Positions 43,473-52,707 of a DNA stretch of 64,000 nucleotides are shown piece after piece. The notes below the pieces were generated by a model, which worked only from the letters and a program-made list of their open reading frames with translations, did not search any database and was not told the DNA's origin. Source of the DNA: JAEUMD01 sp044222395 (GTDB taxonomy: Bacteria > Pseudomonadota > Alphaproteobacteria > Rhizobiales > Hyphomicrobiaceae); NCBI GenBank assembly GCA_044222395.1, contig JBGANK010000013.1, positions 1 to 64,000 of the forward strand. Reading direction: 5' to 3'. The translations under genes and the position numbers were made by a program. Each line of letters starts with the position of its first letter. The first letter of the stretch is position 1.

Positions 43473-46400
43473 TCAGATGACGGCCGCACGCGGTGTGCCG
43501 CGCCCGTAGACAGCACTTGATTGGTAGACGCGCACGGAGACGCTTGCCTGTGGTGCGCCGAAATCCGCGATCTGGTCTGCGGCCGGATACAGCGCCGACG
43601 CTGTTGCGGCGTTCAGCACTCGCTTGACCACTGGCCCATCGAGGATCTCGACCTCGTAGGCTTCGCTCGTTTCGGCTAGCGGCACTTCGGCCACTTCCCA
43701 GCTATCGCCACCCATTCGGGTGCGACGGATCCATGCAATCGTCAGGTCGCCGCTTCCGCCTGCGTCGCGTGTGCCGTGGACATGCGCTGGCGCGTAGGGC
43801 CTCAACCCGACGCCGCGCAATGCATGAGTGGCGGTTGCATATGTGATGTCGGCGATATCGCGGCTCGACGGACCGTAGCGCCACGTATAGTTCAGGCCGA
43901 TGTCCGCCAGCGTGCTCGGTAAAGTGGTCAGCGCAGCATCGATCAGAACGAATGGCGATCCTGCAGACGTGGCTGCCTGCATCGCCCGTTCCGTGCCCGC
44001 CTGTCCGCGCAGAAGCTGCGACAGCTCATAAACTCCGGGGGCTACCAATTCGGCTTGCTCAAATTGCAGCACTTCCCAGTCGCCGTCGACGTTGCGCACC
44101 GCTGCCGCGTTTTGTCCGGCGAGCAGCTGGAGCGGCGTCACCGAGGTCAGGCTCGCGCCATCAATTGCTACCCTTAGTTTGGTGGCTCGATCGAGGCGCG
44201 CCTCGGGCCCTGCTGGCAAATCGGTCTGCGTCAATCCGATGGTTGCCGGCGTGCCGACGAGTGTCTGCAGCGTGAAGCCTGAGGCCTCCGGCGAGCGGTA
44301 GACGGCGATACTGCCCGGCCAAGGAGACTGGCGGGCGGCCACGTAAGCTGCCTCGGGGGCCTCGTCACCTCTGAGCAGCGGCAAATCGAGGAAATAGAGC
44401 AAAGGCGGACCGGCCAGAACCAATTCGCCGCCGGCGCTCGGGCGGGCGCGGCCACGTGCTGATTCGTAAATCGCAGCATCGACGGCACGCGCCTCGATCG
44501 CTCGTGCGCCGCTTTCGGAGACTTCGATCACGCGGAAGCGGCGTTCCGCGTTCTCTATCTTCAGTGCGAACGTATCGCCAGGCTCGATGGCCAGCCGGCT
44601 CGGCGGCAGAGCAAGGCTCGCTCTTTCACGCGCGATCCAGGTCTCATGCAGCCAGGTATCGGCAATCTGCTCGGCCTGTTCGCCATCAAGGACGATTGGC
44701 AGCTCGGCCTGTGACACGCGACCGCTTGCGCCCGCAAGACGGCGCGACTCTGCGACGGCCTGTCGATAATCTCCGGAGGCGCCGACATAGGTCAACTTGG
44801 CCGCCATCGGCAGCTCTGTCTCCTGGCCGCGCGTCAGCGTCATCAGCGGCGCTTCGGAACGAGCCTCGACCATGTCGTCGCCGGTCAAGCTGGCGACCGG
44901 CTGGTCATTGCCGCGATGGCGGAAGACGATCTGGCCTTCGCTCTCGATCGCATCGGTGAAGAAGGCGAGGCTTAATGGTTGCAGTGCGTCCCGCGCCGAC
45001 ATGACGCTGTCGATCAGGTAGCCGGGCACGGTTCCAGTAAGCTCGCCGCTGTCGAACTCGGTGAAGTCGTAGTCCTGCAGAACCTGCTTGACCAGTGCAT
45101 CGAGGGGCACGTTGGCGAGCCTGCCGTTCAGCCAATGGCCCAACAGCCAGTTGTCACCGTCTCCCCAGACATCCAGATTGCTGGGGAACGCAGGAAACGG
45201 CCGTGCATCCCAGGCGTAGACGTGGATGTGGTCGAGCGACACCATCGTGCCACCGTAGACCACCGAGTTGGGATTTGCTCCTGCGACGTAGACTTCTGAG
45301 GTGGGATCGAAAGCGCGGATCAGCGCCTTGATATACTGACGCTGCATGAAGTCATCGCGCAGTCCGCGCGAATAGTATGGCAGTGCCGTCTCCGAACTCT
45401 TCGGATCGACGAACACGTTGGGCTGGTTGGCTCCCTTGTCGACGGCGGGACAGCCAATTTCCATGAACCAAACGGGCTTGGATTGTGGAACCCAGACGGT
45501 TGGGGTCGCCGATTCGACGCCGCCGGGGCGATTGAAATGCTGTGCGGTCCACCACGACTTCAGGTCTTTGTAGCGGAACACCCAAGGCTTGCCGGCGCCG
45601 TCGGAGATCGGCGAGCGAACTTGTGCATCGCGGTTCGCCGCGCTCGCGTAATACCAGTCGAAACCCTCCCCGCCCGCAACATTGCCCGCGAGGTAAGCAA
45701 GGTTGTAGATGGAGCGTGTTCCGGACAGATAGTCGAGATGACCGTGACCGTCGCGCCAATCGGCGAGCGGCCAATAGAGATCGATACCGATTGCATCGAT
45801 CGATGGCGAGGACCAGAGCGGATCGAGGTGGAAGTAAACGTCGCCGCTGCCGTCGGCGGGCTGGTGGCCGAAGTATTCCGACCAGTCGGCAGCGTAAGTC
45901 ACCTTGGTTGCTGGTCCCAGCACCGATTTGACGTCGGCGGCGAGCGCCACCAGCGCGTCGACAAATGGGAACGCTGCCGCCGCGCTACGAACCTGGGTTA
46001 GCCCTCGTAGCTCGGTGCCAATCACAAATGCATCGACACCGCCGGCAGCTTTGGCCAGATGCGCATAGTGCAAAACCATGCGGCGGAAGGACCATTCCGC
46101 AGGTCCGCTGTAGATGATCTGCTCGCCGCTGATCGTGAAGTGTGCGGGGGTTGCCGTTCCGACGAAAGCTGAGATCTGGCTCGCGGCCGCCGCCGTCTTG
46201 TCGACCGTGCCGCTGACGCCGGGGGCCGGATGACAGGTGATACGTCCGCGCCAGGGATATGCCGGCTGGGAGGCACCCGGATCATAGGGGTTCGGCAGCG
46301 CATTCCCCTCTGGCACATCCATCAATACGAATGGCGTCAGGGTGACCGCCAATCCACGGGCCTTGAGATCCTGGATGGCGTCGACGACGGTCGCATCGGA

Positions 46401-47432
46401 CGGCGTGCCGCCATAAGCTGAGCGCCCATCGCGCGTGCTCACCAGATATGCCGCGCTGCGATCGACGCCGGCAACATTCCAGCTTAGCGGAGTCGTGATC
46501 TTGAAGGCCGAGTCGACACCAGGCTTCAGCTGGCACACGCCAGCGCGCAGGTCAGTTCCAAACCAGCTCGTCACAAGCGAAACCTGGCCGACAGACGGCA
46601 ATGTTGACTGCAACTGATCGAGCGAGACAGCCCAATCGCTGCCGCCCATGCGCGTGTGTACGTTCTCGGATTGGGAGGTGCCGCCGCCCAGTCCGCGCGA
46701 GATTGGCTCAGGCGCGTATACGAACTCGCCGGAACCCGGGATCATGACGATGCCGCGCACGTCATCGGCGAAGTCGTCGACGTCGCGGAACACCTCGAAC
46801 GAGAGCTGTGGCAGGCGGTTGCCATAGTCGGCAAGTGGCATCCGCTCGAAGACGATATAGGCGACACCGCGGAAAGCAGGCGCGCTTACCGCCCCCAAGC
46901 GTGCAACGATCAGGCTGTCGGCGAGCTGGGTCTCGCTGCCGGTATGAACCCTGTAGGCAATGCTTGTGAGATCGAGCTCCTTGCCGTCGGCCCAGATGCG
47001 GCCAACATGGTTGATCGTTCCTTCTGCAACGGCAACCGCGAAGCTGGCGAAGTAGGTGTAGCTCGTGACGCTCACCCCGCCACCGCCACCGTAGCCCTTG
47101 CCACTGCCGCCAGTCGATTGCGTGCTCGCCACTTCTTCGATCTGATCGGCCCAGATCACCTGCCCGCCGACGCGTGCACGTCCATAGAGCCGCGGGATCG
47201 GCGCACCTTCCGTGGAGGCGGTGACGTGGAGATCGGTGAGCCTCGGTCCCCTGACCGCCTGACCGCCGCCCATTGAACCGAACAACGCGGAGTCGACGAA
47301 CGAGCCGGCGAACGCGCCTATCTGGGCGCCGATCGCTGCTCCGCCAAGTGTCGCGCCGAACAGCGTAATGCCGGTCGGCAGCAGTGCGCCACCGACAGCG
47401 GCGCCCACTGCTGCAAGTGCCAACGTCGCCAT
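43473..47432 (-). CDS. GTA gp15-like tail fibre/host-specificity megaprotein
   Basis: A 1319-residue baseplate or tip protein of the GTA/phage type. The hydrophobic Gly/Ala-rich N-terminus is typical of gp15. A TIM-barrel-like domain lies at about 430-720 (VTYAADWSEYFGH near 515; WFMEIGCPAVDKG near 655), the 'GTA TIM-barrel-like' domain whose catalytic status is unclear. Phage-tail beta domains follow (ARERASLALPPSRLAIEPGD, GSGDLTIAWIRRTRMGGDSWE). It starts within the stop of the peptidase gene (TGATG overlap). Confidence 0.94.
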   Translation of the reverse strand: MATLALAAVGAAVGGALLPTGITLFGATLGGAAIGAQIGAFAGSFVDSALFGSMGGGQAVRGPRLTDLHVTASTEGAPIPRLYGRARVGGQVIWADQIEEVASTQSTGGSGKGYGGGGGVSVTSYTYFASFAVAVAEGTINHVGRIWADGKELDLTSIAYRVHTGSETQLADSLIVARLGAVSAPAFRGVAYIVFERMPLADYGNRLPQLSFEVFRDVDDFADDVRGIVMIPGSGEFVYAPEPISRGLGGGTSQSENVHTRMGGSDWAVSLDQLQSTLPSVGQVSLVTSWFGTDLRAGVCQLKPGVDSAFKITTPLSWNVAGVDRSAAYLVSTRDGRSAYGGTPSDATVVDAIQDLKARGLAVTLTPFVLMDVPEGNALPNPYDPGASQPAYPWRGRITCHPAPGVSGTVDKTAAAASQISAFVGTATPAHFTISGEQIIYSGPAEWSFRRMVLHYAHLAKAAGGVDAFVIGTELRGLTQVRSAAAAFPFVDALVALAADVKSVLGPATKVTYAADWSEYFGHQPADGSGDVYFHLDPLWSSPSIDAIGIDLYWPLADWRDGHGHLDYLSGTRSIYNLAYLAGNVAGGEGFDWYYASAANRDAQVRSPISDGAGKPWVFRYKDLKSWWTAQHFNRPGGVESATPTVWVPQSKPVWFMEIGCPAVDKGANQPNVFVDPKSSETALPYYSRGLRDDFMQRQYIKALIRAFDPTSEVYVAGANPNSVVYGGTMVSLDHIHVYAWDARPFPAFPSNLDVWGDGDNWLLGHWLNGRLANVPLDALVKQVLQDYDFTEFDSGELTGTVPGYLIDSVMSARDALQPLSLAFFTDAIESEGQIVFRHRGNDQPVASLTGDDMVEARSEAPLMTLTRGQETELPMAAKLTYVGASGDYRQAVAESRRLAGASGRVSQAELPIVLDGEQAEQIADTWLHETWIARERASLALPPSRLAIEPGDTFALKIENAERRFRVIEVSESGARAIEARAVDAAIYESARGRARPSAGGELVLAGPPLLYFLDLPLLRGDEAPEAAYVAARQSPWPGSIAVYRSPEASGFTLQTLVGTPATIGLTQTDLPAGPEARLDRATKLRVAIDGASLTSVTPLQLLAGQNAAAVRNVDGDWEVLQFEQAELVAPGVYELSQLLRGQAGTERAMQAATSAGSPFVLIDAALTTLPSTLADIGLNYTWRYGPSSRDIADITYATATHALRGVGLRPYAPAHVHGTRDAGGSGDLTIAWIRRTRMGGDSWEVAEVPLAETSEAYEVEILDGPVVKRVLNAATASALYPAADQIADFGAPQASVSVRVYQSSAVYGRGTPRAAVI

Positions 47433-47911
47433 CAGTCCTCAATCCGCGGAAATGAGAATACGCCCGCTACCCGACGCCACCACCAGCGCCCAAGCGGAAC
47501 CTCGACGACGCCCACTCGTTCGGCTGCGTGAACCATCGTGGCGGGGCCGGTCAGGATGCCGACGTGCTTTGCAATCGCGCCGCTGCGGATCCGGAAGACG
47601 AGCACGTCTCCCGGCCCAGCGCTCGACAAGCTGCGCGATGAAAGATGACGCTTGGCAGCAGCCAAGAGCGTCTCCTCACCAGAAATCTCTCCCCAATCTG
47701 GCGAATAGGCCGGCGCCGTCTCGGCTTCGCTGTCGTAGAGCGAGCGATAGATTCCGCGCACGAGACCGAGACAGTCCGTGCCGGTGCCCTTGAGTGACGC
47801 CTGATGATGATAGGGCGTGCCGATCCACGAGCGCGCCAGTTTGACGATATGGTCTCTCGTCACGGTCATCGCAGGCTCACGCGGACAATCGAACTGGTTC
47901 GGCATCATCAA
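47432..47911 (-). CDS. GTA gp14-like NlpC/P60 cell-wall peptidase
   Basis: A 159-residue tail-associated peptidase expected to open the recipient's peptidoglycan during DNA delivery. The catalytic Cys47 lies in GTGTDCLGLVRGIYR and the His in AIAKHVGILTG; WIGTPYHHQASLKG is the usual N-terminal signature. It overlaps gp13 upstream by four bases and gp15 downstream by one base. Confidence 0.95.
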   Translation of the reverse strand: MMMPNQFDCPREPAMTVTRDHIVKLARSWIGTPYHHQASLKGTGTDCLGLVRGIYRSLYDSEAETAPAYSPDWGEISGEETLLAAAKRHLSSRSLSSAGPGDVLVFRIRSGAIAKHVGILTGPATMVHAAERVGVVEVPLGRWWWRRVAGVFSFPRIED

Positions 47912-48771
47912 TCACCGGGCCGGAAATAGCTGGTGACGAAATCGTTGCCGGGCATATTCGGGAAGCCGCGATAGTTGACGGCATTGGCGAATTTGTCGCG
48001 GCACGTGGTCAGGTGCTTGTCGCAGCCCGCAGTTACGACAAAGGTCTGGCCGGGGGTGACCGGCTCGCGTGCCGGCTGCCATAGTTCGAGCGTGGCGACA
48101 CCGTCGACGAGGGAATGCCGCTTGATCTCGACGCGCTGACCAGCGGCGGCTCCGGATGTGAATTCGATGAGGCCGCGCGAGAACCAACCGCTAGCATAGG
48201 TTTCCAACCCATTCACAGTGAACTCGCGAGCACTTGCGACGGTTTGCATGGTACCCGTGGCGCGATATGCAGGATTGCTGGCAACAACACCACATCGCGC
48301 ATCGCCAAGATCCGCATCGCATGTGAACTGGTAGAGTCGTCCTTTGGGTTGCTGCAGGTAATGGGCCAGGCCGCGAACCTCGGCCGTGAACATCAGGCCC
48401 TTGCGCCGCACCTCGCCGAGGCTTCCGGCGCGCATCAGCACGCGCTGCTGGGTATCGTTCCAGTTGACGCGGAAGATCTCGACGCGCGCATCATCATAAA
48501 GGCCGGCAGCCAAATCGGCCTCTGCAAGATGCTCGGAGGAAAGTGCGCTCGTCACCTCGAGATTGTCGACGCCAAGGCCCACGGCATCCGTGATCTCGCT
48601 GGCGGTGAAGCCTGCCGCCGCCTCGAACACAGTGCCATCGAAGTCGACGTCTCGGTCATGATCGGTGAAGCCGAGGATGGAGCCATCCTGTCGCGTCAGG
48701 CGCCAACACCAGCACAGGGTCGTCACTCCTGTTGCAATGTGCGCGGCCAGTCCCGGATCGAGCTTCTTCAT
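47908..48771 (-). CDS. GTA gp13-like tail hub protein (DUF2163)
   Basis: The frame is open to 49041, but the family N-terminus MKKLDPGLAAHIATGVTTLCWCWRL starts at 48771, overlapping the gp12 stop by four bases (ATGA); the longer part is out-of-frame gp12. The 287-residue product has the DUF2163 features LTRQDGSILGFTDHDRDVDFDG and CDADLGDARCGV, plus C-terminal CDKHLTTCRDKFANAVNYRGFPNMPG with the cysteines that bind an iron-sulfur cluster in RcGTA gp13-type hubs. Confidence 0.95.
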   Translation of the reverse strand: MKKLDPGLAAHIATGVTTLCWCWRLTRQDGSILGFTDHDRDVDFDGTVFEAAAGFTASEITDAVGLGVDNLEVTSALSSEHLAEADLAAGLYDDARVEIFRVNWNDTQQRVLMRAGSLGEVRRKGLMFTAEVRGLAHYLQQPKGRLYQFTCDADLGDARCGVVASNPAYRATGTMQTVASAREFTVNGLETYASGWFSRGLIEFTSGAAAGQRVEIKRHSLVDGVATLELWQPAREPVTPGQTFVVTAGCDKHLTTCRDKFANAVNYRGFPNMPGNDFVTSYFRPGD

Positions 48772-49406
48772 ATGCGGATCTCGATGATCGGAATGTTGGG
48801 TATGGCGCCGTGGCGGAAGCCCTGCAGGTTGACTTCCAGGCGATCCGTGTCGAAGCGGACCGGCACATCGAAGATGAAGCCCGCGGTCACGTTGGCGCCA
48901 ACAGCGGGCGTGGCTGGCAGTTCGAAAGTGACGACGCCGGTTACCGTATCGACGGTAAAGTCGATGCCTTCGGTCTTGATCATGTTGGCGACAGCAATCA
49001 TCACCGTTCCGGCAACGGGCTTCGTGATGACCCGCTGCCATGGTGCGAACGACGCACCATAGGTCTTGCTGAGCTGGAACGTGCGCCTCACGCCGTCGCC
49101 AACGCCCAACTGCTGATCGAGCGCGGTGGGCGTTGTTTCCGGCGGACAGGATTTCCAGTCGCTCGGATCACGCCAGCGGAACCCGTGCAGCCGCCCGCGC
49201 CGCTCTTCGAAGAAGGAGATCACTGCATGGAGGTCGTCGATCGACTTCACGCCATACCCGGCGTTGTAGCTGCGTCGCGAATCCGCCCAGCGTGCGTTGC
49301 GCTCTTCATGGCCTGAACCCAGCGCGACGATCTCAGTACGCCGTTCCGGCCCGCCCTGCGCCTGACGCGCGATTTGCGTTGGAAAGCGAACCTCATGAAA
49401 GCTCAT
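48768..49406 (-). CDS. GTA gp12-like distal tail protein (DUF2460)
   Basis: A 212-residue protein of the DUF2460/TIGR02217 family: FHEVRFPTQIARQAQGGPERRTEIV, RRSYNAGYGVKSIDDLHAVISFFEERRGRLHGFRWRDPSDWKS and an Ig-like C-terminus. In RcGTA the homologue forms the distal ring between tail tube and hub. The ATG follows GAGGTG; coupled to gp13. Confidence 0.95.
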   Translation of the reverse strand: MSFHEVRFPTQIARQAQGGPERRTEIVALGSGHEERNARWADSRRSYNAGYGVKSIDDLHAVISFFEERRGRLHGFRWRDPSDWKSCPPETTPTALDQQLGVGDGVRRTFQLSKTYGASFAPWQRVITKPVAGTVMIAVANMIKTEGIDFTVDTVTGVVTFELPATPAVGANVTAGFIFDVPVRFDTDRLEVNLQGFRHGAIPNIPIIEIRI

Positions 49407-49441
49407 GTCGTCACCTCAGGACCATTGCAGCGGTTGGCACG

Positions 49442-50035
49442 TCAGAGATTGCGCTGGCCGAACGAGACGGCGCGAGCCAGCATTGCTGCAACCTGGCTCT
49501 CCGAACGCCGGAAGCTGTCGGCATCCGATGTCGTCACGTTCATGGTGACGTTGATTGCGCCGCCTCCCTGCTGCGCGACCACACCAAGTCGGCCATCAGG
49601 GCCGCGCGCCAGCGGCATGATCGCCTCCGACCCGCGCTCACCGGCGATCCCCATACGGCCCTGGCCCAACGGAAACGCGATCGGCGACTGGATGACCCCG
49701 CCGCTGGCGAACGGCACTGGCAGTCCCCGCTGAAAAGCGGCGCCATTCGCAAAGCCGAAGCCGCCCGAAAACAATCCTGAGACGAAATTGCCGATGCCCT
49801 GTTCGAATGGCCGGAATGCAGCCTTCAACACGATGCTGGAAAGACTCAGCGCCAGCGACTTCAAGACGTCGCCCAAGCTCTTGCCTCTCAGGGCAATGCC
49901 CTCGAATGCGTTCGTCAGCGCATTGCCAAAGCGCCGTCCCATGTACTCTGCGTCGGTCAGGCTACGGGTCAGTGCCGTGATGTCGGCGGAGACGCTGACG
50001 ACCCATTCTTCGTTGGGCGTTTCAGTTCCATTCAT
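49442..50035 (-). CDS. GTA gp11-like short tail tape-measure protein
   Basis: A 197-residue tape measure, short as in GTAs with a stubby tail. The N-terminal half is helical (LRGKSLGDVLKSLALSLSSIVLKAAFRPFEQGIGNFVSGLF), and the C-terminal half has the family motif FASGGVIQSPIAFPLGQGRMGIAGERGSEAIMPL. It overlaps the tail chaperone gene by four bases. Its length predicts a tail much shorter than in siphophages. Confidence 0.93.
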   Translation of the reverse strand: MNGTETPNEEWVVSVSADITALTRSLTDAEYMGRRFGNALTNAFEGIALRGKSLGDVLKSLALSLSSIVLKAAFRPFEQGIGNFVSGLFSGGFGFANGAAFQRGLPVPFASGGVIQSPIAFPLGQGRMGIAGERGSEAIMPLARGPDGRLGVVAQQGGGAINVTMNVTTSDADSFRRSESQVAAMLARAVSFGQRNL

Positions 50036-50211
50036 CGCGCGATACTCCGATCGGGAAATTGCTGCATCATGGCCGTCAAATCAGCCCGCGCAGGCGGCCT
50101 ATCGGTGCCCGCGACCCCATACAGGCCCCTCAACGCGGCTTCGATCTCGCGCAGCGTCATCGACCAGAACGCTCTAGGCTCGAGCCGCAATAGACCCAGT
50201 CCGGCCGCCAT
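50032..50211 (-). CDS. GTA gp10.1-like tail assembly chaperone
   Basis: A 59-residue protein of the phage tail assembly chaperone (rcc01693) type: LGLLRLEPRAFWSMTLREIEAALRG. It probably coats the tape measure before tube assembly. Starts in the TGATG overlap with the gp10 stop. Confidence 0.9.
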   Translation of the reverse strand: MAAGLGLLRLEPRAFWSMTLREIEAALRGLYGVAGTDRPPARADLTAMMQQFPDRSIAR

Positions 50212-50606
50212 CACTTCGTCCCAGGGAAAGGGGTTGGCACTGCGCCGCCGGCGCCGGAAGTGTCCGGACCCGCCGAGGCGGCTAGTGCGGCCCGCTCGTC
50301 GCCGGCGAATGTTGCGCCGAGCAGCCGTGCGACGATGTCGATGAAGCCGCCAACCCCACCTTCTGCCTGCATCCGCGCAACGTCCGCATCGGCTATATCG
50401 CTCCCTGCGCCGCGCAGACCCGCGCCGATGATGCGACAGGCATCGCGAGCAGAGATGCGCCCCTTCTCGAAGCGGCGGGCAAGCGCCAACATGTCCTCGT
50501 CTCCGAACGCATTCTCCAGCTCGGCCAGCGCTCCTAGCGTCAGGCAGAGACGATAGGACCTGCCGTCCAGTGTTGCGCTGATCTCACCGCGCCGGTGGTT
50601 TGCCAT
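50211..50606 (-). CDS. GTA gp10-like protein
   Basis: A GTA-gp10 family protein (131 residues): RGEISATLDGRSYRLCLTLGALAELENAFGDEDMLALARRFEKG and a CRIIGAGLRGAG helix, the usual tail tube-chaperone partner of gp10.1. Of the two in-frame ATGs, the one at 50606 has GGGGAG at proper spacing, whereas at 50612 the site abuts the codon. The C-terminal third is low-complexity Ala/Gly/Pro. Confidence 0.92.
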   Translation of the reverse strand: MANHRRGEISATLDGRSYRLCLTLGALAELENAFGDEDMLALARRFEKGRISARDACRIIGAGLRGAGSDIADADVARMQAEGGVGGFIDIVARLLGATFAGDERAALAASAGPDTSGAGGAVPTPFPGTK

Positions 50607-50625
50607 CCGCATCTCCCCCTTGCGA

Positions 50626-51039
50626 TCAGATTGCTGCGAAGACGAGTTCGCCGGCGCTTTCGAGCGTTATCTCGAATGCGACCTCGCCGTCGTGGCGGCC
50701 AGTCAACTCGAAGGATGCGATCTGCAGTGGCCCCGTTACCGTGCCAAAGCTCGGCACGACGACCTGCCACGCGCGAATTGTGCCGCTGAAGAAGAGGCCG
50801 CGGACGATCTCATCGGAAGCGGCATCCTTGAATATCCCTGCTCCTGTGACACGAGCCGACTTGATGCCTGCTCCTTCGAGCAATTCACGCCAATGGCCCG
50901 CGGACTCCGCGTGCGTGATGTCGACCGTCTCGGCATTGAAGGCGAGCGTGCGCGATCGAAGTCCGGCGACCGTCACGAAAGTTCCTGCGCCATCGCTGTC
51001 GACCTTCAACAGAAGGTCCTTGCCCTTTTGTGCTGCCAT
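50626..51039 (-). CDS. GTA gp9-like major tail tube protein
   Basis: A 137-residue tail-tube monomer: AAQKGKDLLLKVDSDGAGTFVTVAGLRSRTLAFNAETVDITHAESAGHWRELLEGAGIK, the TP901-1-type major tail family seen in GTAs. AAGGAG upstream of the ATG; the next gene follows by about 20 bases. Confidence 0.94.
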   Translation of the reverse strand: MAAQKGKDLLLKVDSDGAGTFVTVAGLRSRTLAFNAETVDITHAESAGHWRELLEGAGIKSARVTGAGIFKDAASDEIVRGLFFSGTIRAWQVVVPSFGTVTGPLQIASFELTGRHDGEVAFEITLESAGELVFAAI

Positions 51040-51141
51040 CGCTCATCGTCTCCTTGCGTTCAGCGAGCGAGTGTATCGCCCATTCCAACGGACGCCGCCC
51101 AGCGGCGGTGTGATGAACTACATCGATACCGGACGGCGTCC

Positions 51142-51552
51142 TTACCCGAGCGGCTCCGTCACGGCGCGATACCTGACCGTTCCGTGATAGGTTTCGCCAT
51201 CGGGATCGCGTCGTGCGTCGGAAAACTCGTGGCGCAGATTGACCAGATGCTGCCCCGTCATGGCGAGCGGCTGATCGTGCAGCAGCTGCTCGATCGCATG
51301 CATGATCTCGAGCGCCTGCTTCCTGCCGGCCGCGCGCGACCACACATGCAGTGTCACCATATGCTCGTGTCCGCCTTCGGTCGCCGTCGCCCAATCGCGG
51401 ATCAGGCTGCGGCCGATCGTTACGTAGGGGAACTCGGTCTGCTGTGGGCTGTCGTCGTAGACCTTGGCGCCACCGAGCAGCGCAACAAACGCCGCATCGT
51501 TGCGCAGTATCTGGTTGATCGCCTTCTGCAACTCGAGTCCAGCGCTCGACAT
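51142..51552 (-). CDS. GTA gp8-like tail terminator (DUF3168)
   Basis: A DUF3168 protein (136 residues from 51552, MSSAGLELQKAINQILRNDAAFVALLGGAKVYDD). The start has AAGGGAT upstream; the frame to 51621 overlaps the preceding small gene. Expected to close the tail tube at the head-tail interface. Motifs include FPYVTIGRSLIRDW and HMVTLHVWSRAAGRKQALEIM. Confidence 0.92.
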   Translation of the reverse strand: MSSAGLELQKAINQILRNDAAFVALLGGAKVYDDSPQQTEFPYVTIGRSLIRDWATATEGGHEHMVTLHVWSRAAGRKQALEIMHAIEQLLHDQPLAMTGQHLVNLRHEFSDARRDPDGETYHGTVRYRAVTEPLG

Positions 51553-51562
51553 GCCTGATCCC

Positions 51563-51760
51563 TTATTCCGCGTTGTCGCGTGCGATTGGTGAAGTAGTGT
51601 CGATGAGTTCGGCTGGAGCATCGCCAGCGGCGAGCTCTGCTTCCATCCGATGACGCCAGCGGCGCTCGGCCGCGTGTTCGTTCAGCATAGTGGCGATGCG
51701 CGAGAGGCTGCGCTTGCGGAGCCTGGAGCCGATGCCTGCGATGCGAATAATCAGCTTCAC
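51563..51760 (-). CDS. Additional 65-residue basic protein inside the GTA cluster
   Basis: A GTG-started frame whose GTGA overlaps the stop of the head-tail adaptor gene, with GAGGAA eight to nine bases upstream. The product (KLIIRIAGIGSRLRKRSLSR...) is strongly basic at its N-terminus and acidic at its C-terminus. It ends 11 bases before the gp8 start, so it fills the gap between gp7 and gp8 exactly. RcGTA has no gene here. I do not recognise a family. Confidence 0.6.
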   Translation of the reverse strand: MKLIIRIAGIGSRLRKRSLSRIATMLNEHAAERRWRHRMEAELAAGDAPAELIDTTSPIARDNAE

Positions 51761-52083
51761 AGGTCGCGTTCCTCGGCAAGGCACTTCAGGAAGCGACGTC
51801 GCTCGCCGGCGTCGATCACGGCGCGGATCTCGAATATGCGATTGCCTGAGCGGAATCTCATCGCCGGCTTGACCCCGGTGCGATATCGCACCCAGATCTC
51901 GTGCGTAACGCGACCCGTAAGCTGGTCGGCAACGTCGTTCTCGATCCCTCTCAACGGGATCAAGCCCGCCCACAGCTCTGCAACCGTCGCCCACGTCTCG
52001 TCGGCCCCGCCGGCGCCGTCGTCGACGCGCGATACCGCTTCAAGAACCAGACGGTGGCGCAGGTCTCCAATGCGAATCTGCAT
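51757..52083 (-). CDS. GTA gp7-like head-tail adaptor
   Basis: Phage head-tail joining protein (108 residues): MQIRIGDLRHRLVLEAVSRVDDGAGGADETW, GRVTHEIWVRYRTGVKPAMRFRSGNRIFEIRAV. The start at 52083 is in TGATG overlap with the gp6 stop. Confidence 0.93.
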   Translation of the reverse strand: MQIRIGDLRHRLVLEAVSRVDDGAGGADETWATVAELWAGLIPLRGIENDVADQLTGRVTHEIWVRYRTGVKPAMRFRSGNRIFEIRAVIDAGERRRFLKCLAEERDL

Positions 52084-52655
52084 CACAGCCGCACCGCGCA
52101 ATAGGGATGGAGAAGACGGCAGACGGCCTGCGGCACTGCCGTTGCGGGCGTCCCGATCTCGATCGGATCGCGGTGCTCATACCAATGCGCCACGAGCAAA
52201 AGCAGCGCCTGTCTGATCGGCTCGGGAACGGCACTCGCGTTGGCACCGAAACCTGCGACGAAGTCGATTTCGATGCCGGCGAACTTGCGGCCCGGCGCCG
52301 GCCAATTGTCCTTCGCGATCAGGCGCGCCGGTCTGCGGCTCGAATCGAGCGCGTATTGCGTGTCGGCAACGACCCGCGGGGTGCCGTCAGAGGACATCAC
52401 GCGGATCTCGGTCAAGGATTGGATCGGCGCAATCGGCAAGTTGACGATGCCATCTGCAGGCCAAGCATCGAGTACAAGGCGCCAGCTCTGCGTGATCAGC
52501 GCCAAGCCGAGCGCCGCCTCGATGTGTAACCGAGACGTCAGCATCAAGCTTTGCATCAGCGCGTCCTCGACGGCACCGTCGACGCGAAGATGCGCTTTCA
52601 CCTCACTCAGCGTGAGGGGCTCAGTGACCGGCCCGCTCAGGAGTACCAGACCCAT
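52083..52655 (-). CDS. GTA gp6-like head-tail connector
   Basis: A 190-residue connector of the phage gp6/HK97 type: EPLTLSEVKAHLRVDGAVEDALMQSLMLTSRLHIEAALGLALITQSW, AGFGANASAVPEPIRQALLLLVAHWYEHRD. It forms the ring under the portal. It lies 185 bases after the capsid gene, with a strong hairpin between. Confidence 0.94.
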   Translation of the reverse strand: MGLVLLSGPVTEPLTLSEVKAHLRVDGAVEDALMQSLMLTSRLHIEAALGLALITQSWRLVLDAWPADGIVNLPIAPIQSLTEIRVMSSDGTPRVVADTQYALDSSRRPARLIAKDNWPAPGRKFAGIEIDFVAGFGANASAVPEPIRQALLLLVAHWYEHRDPIEIGTPATAVPQAVCRLLHPYCAVRL

Positions 52656-52707
52656 TGCGCCACACCTTTCGCGTTCTTAAGAACTTCGGATATGCACATG
52701 ATAAGGA

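Noticed and set aside
48772..49041. N-terminal extension of the gp13 frame
   Set aside because: It overlaps gp12 out of frame; the family N-terminus begins at 48771 in an ATGA overlap.
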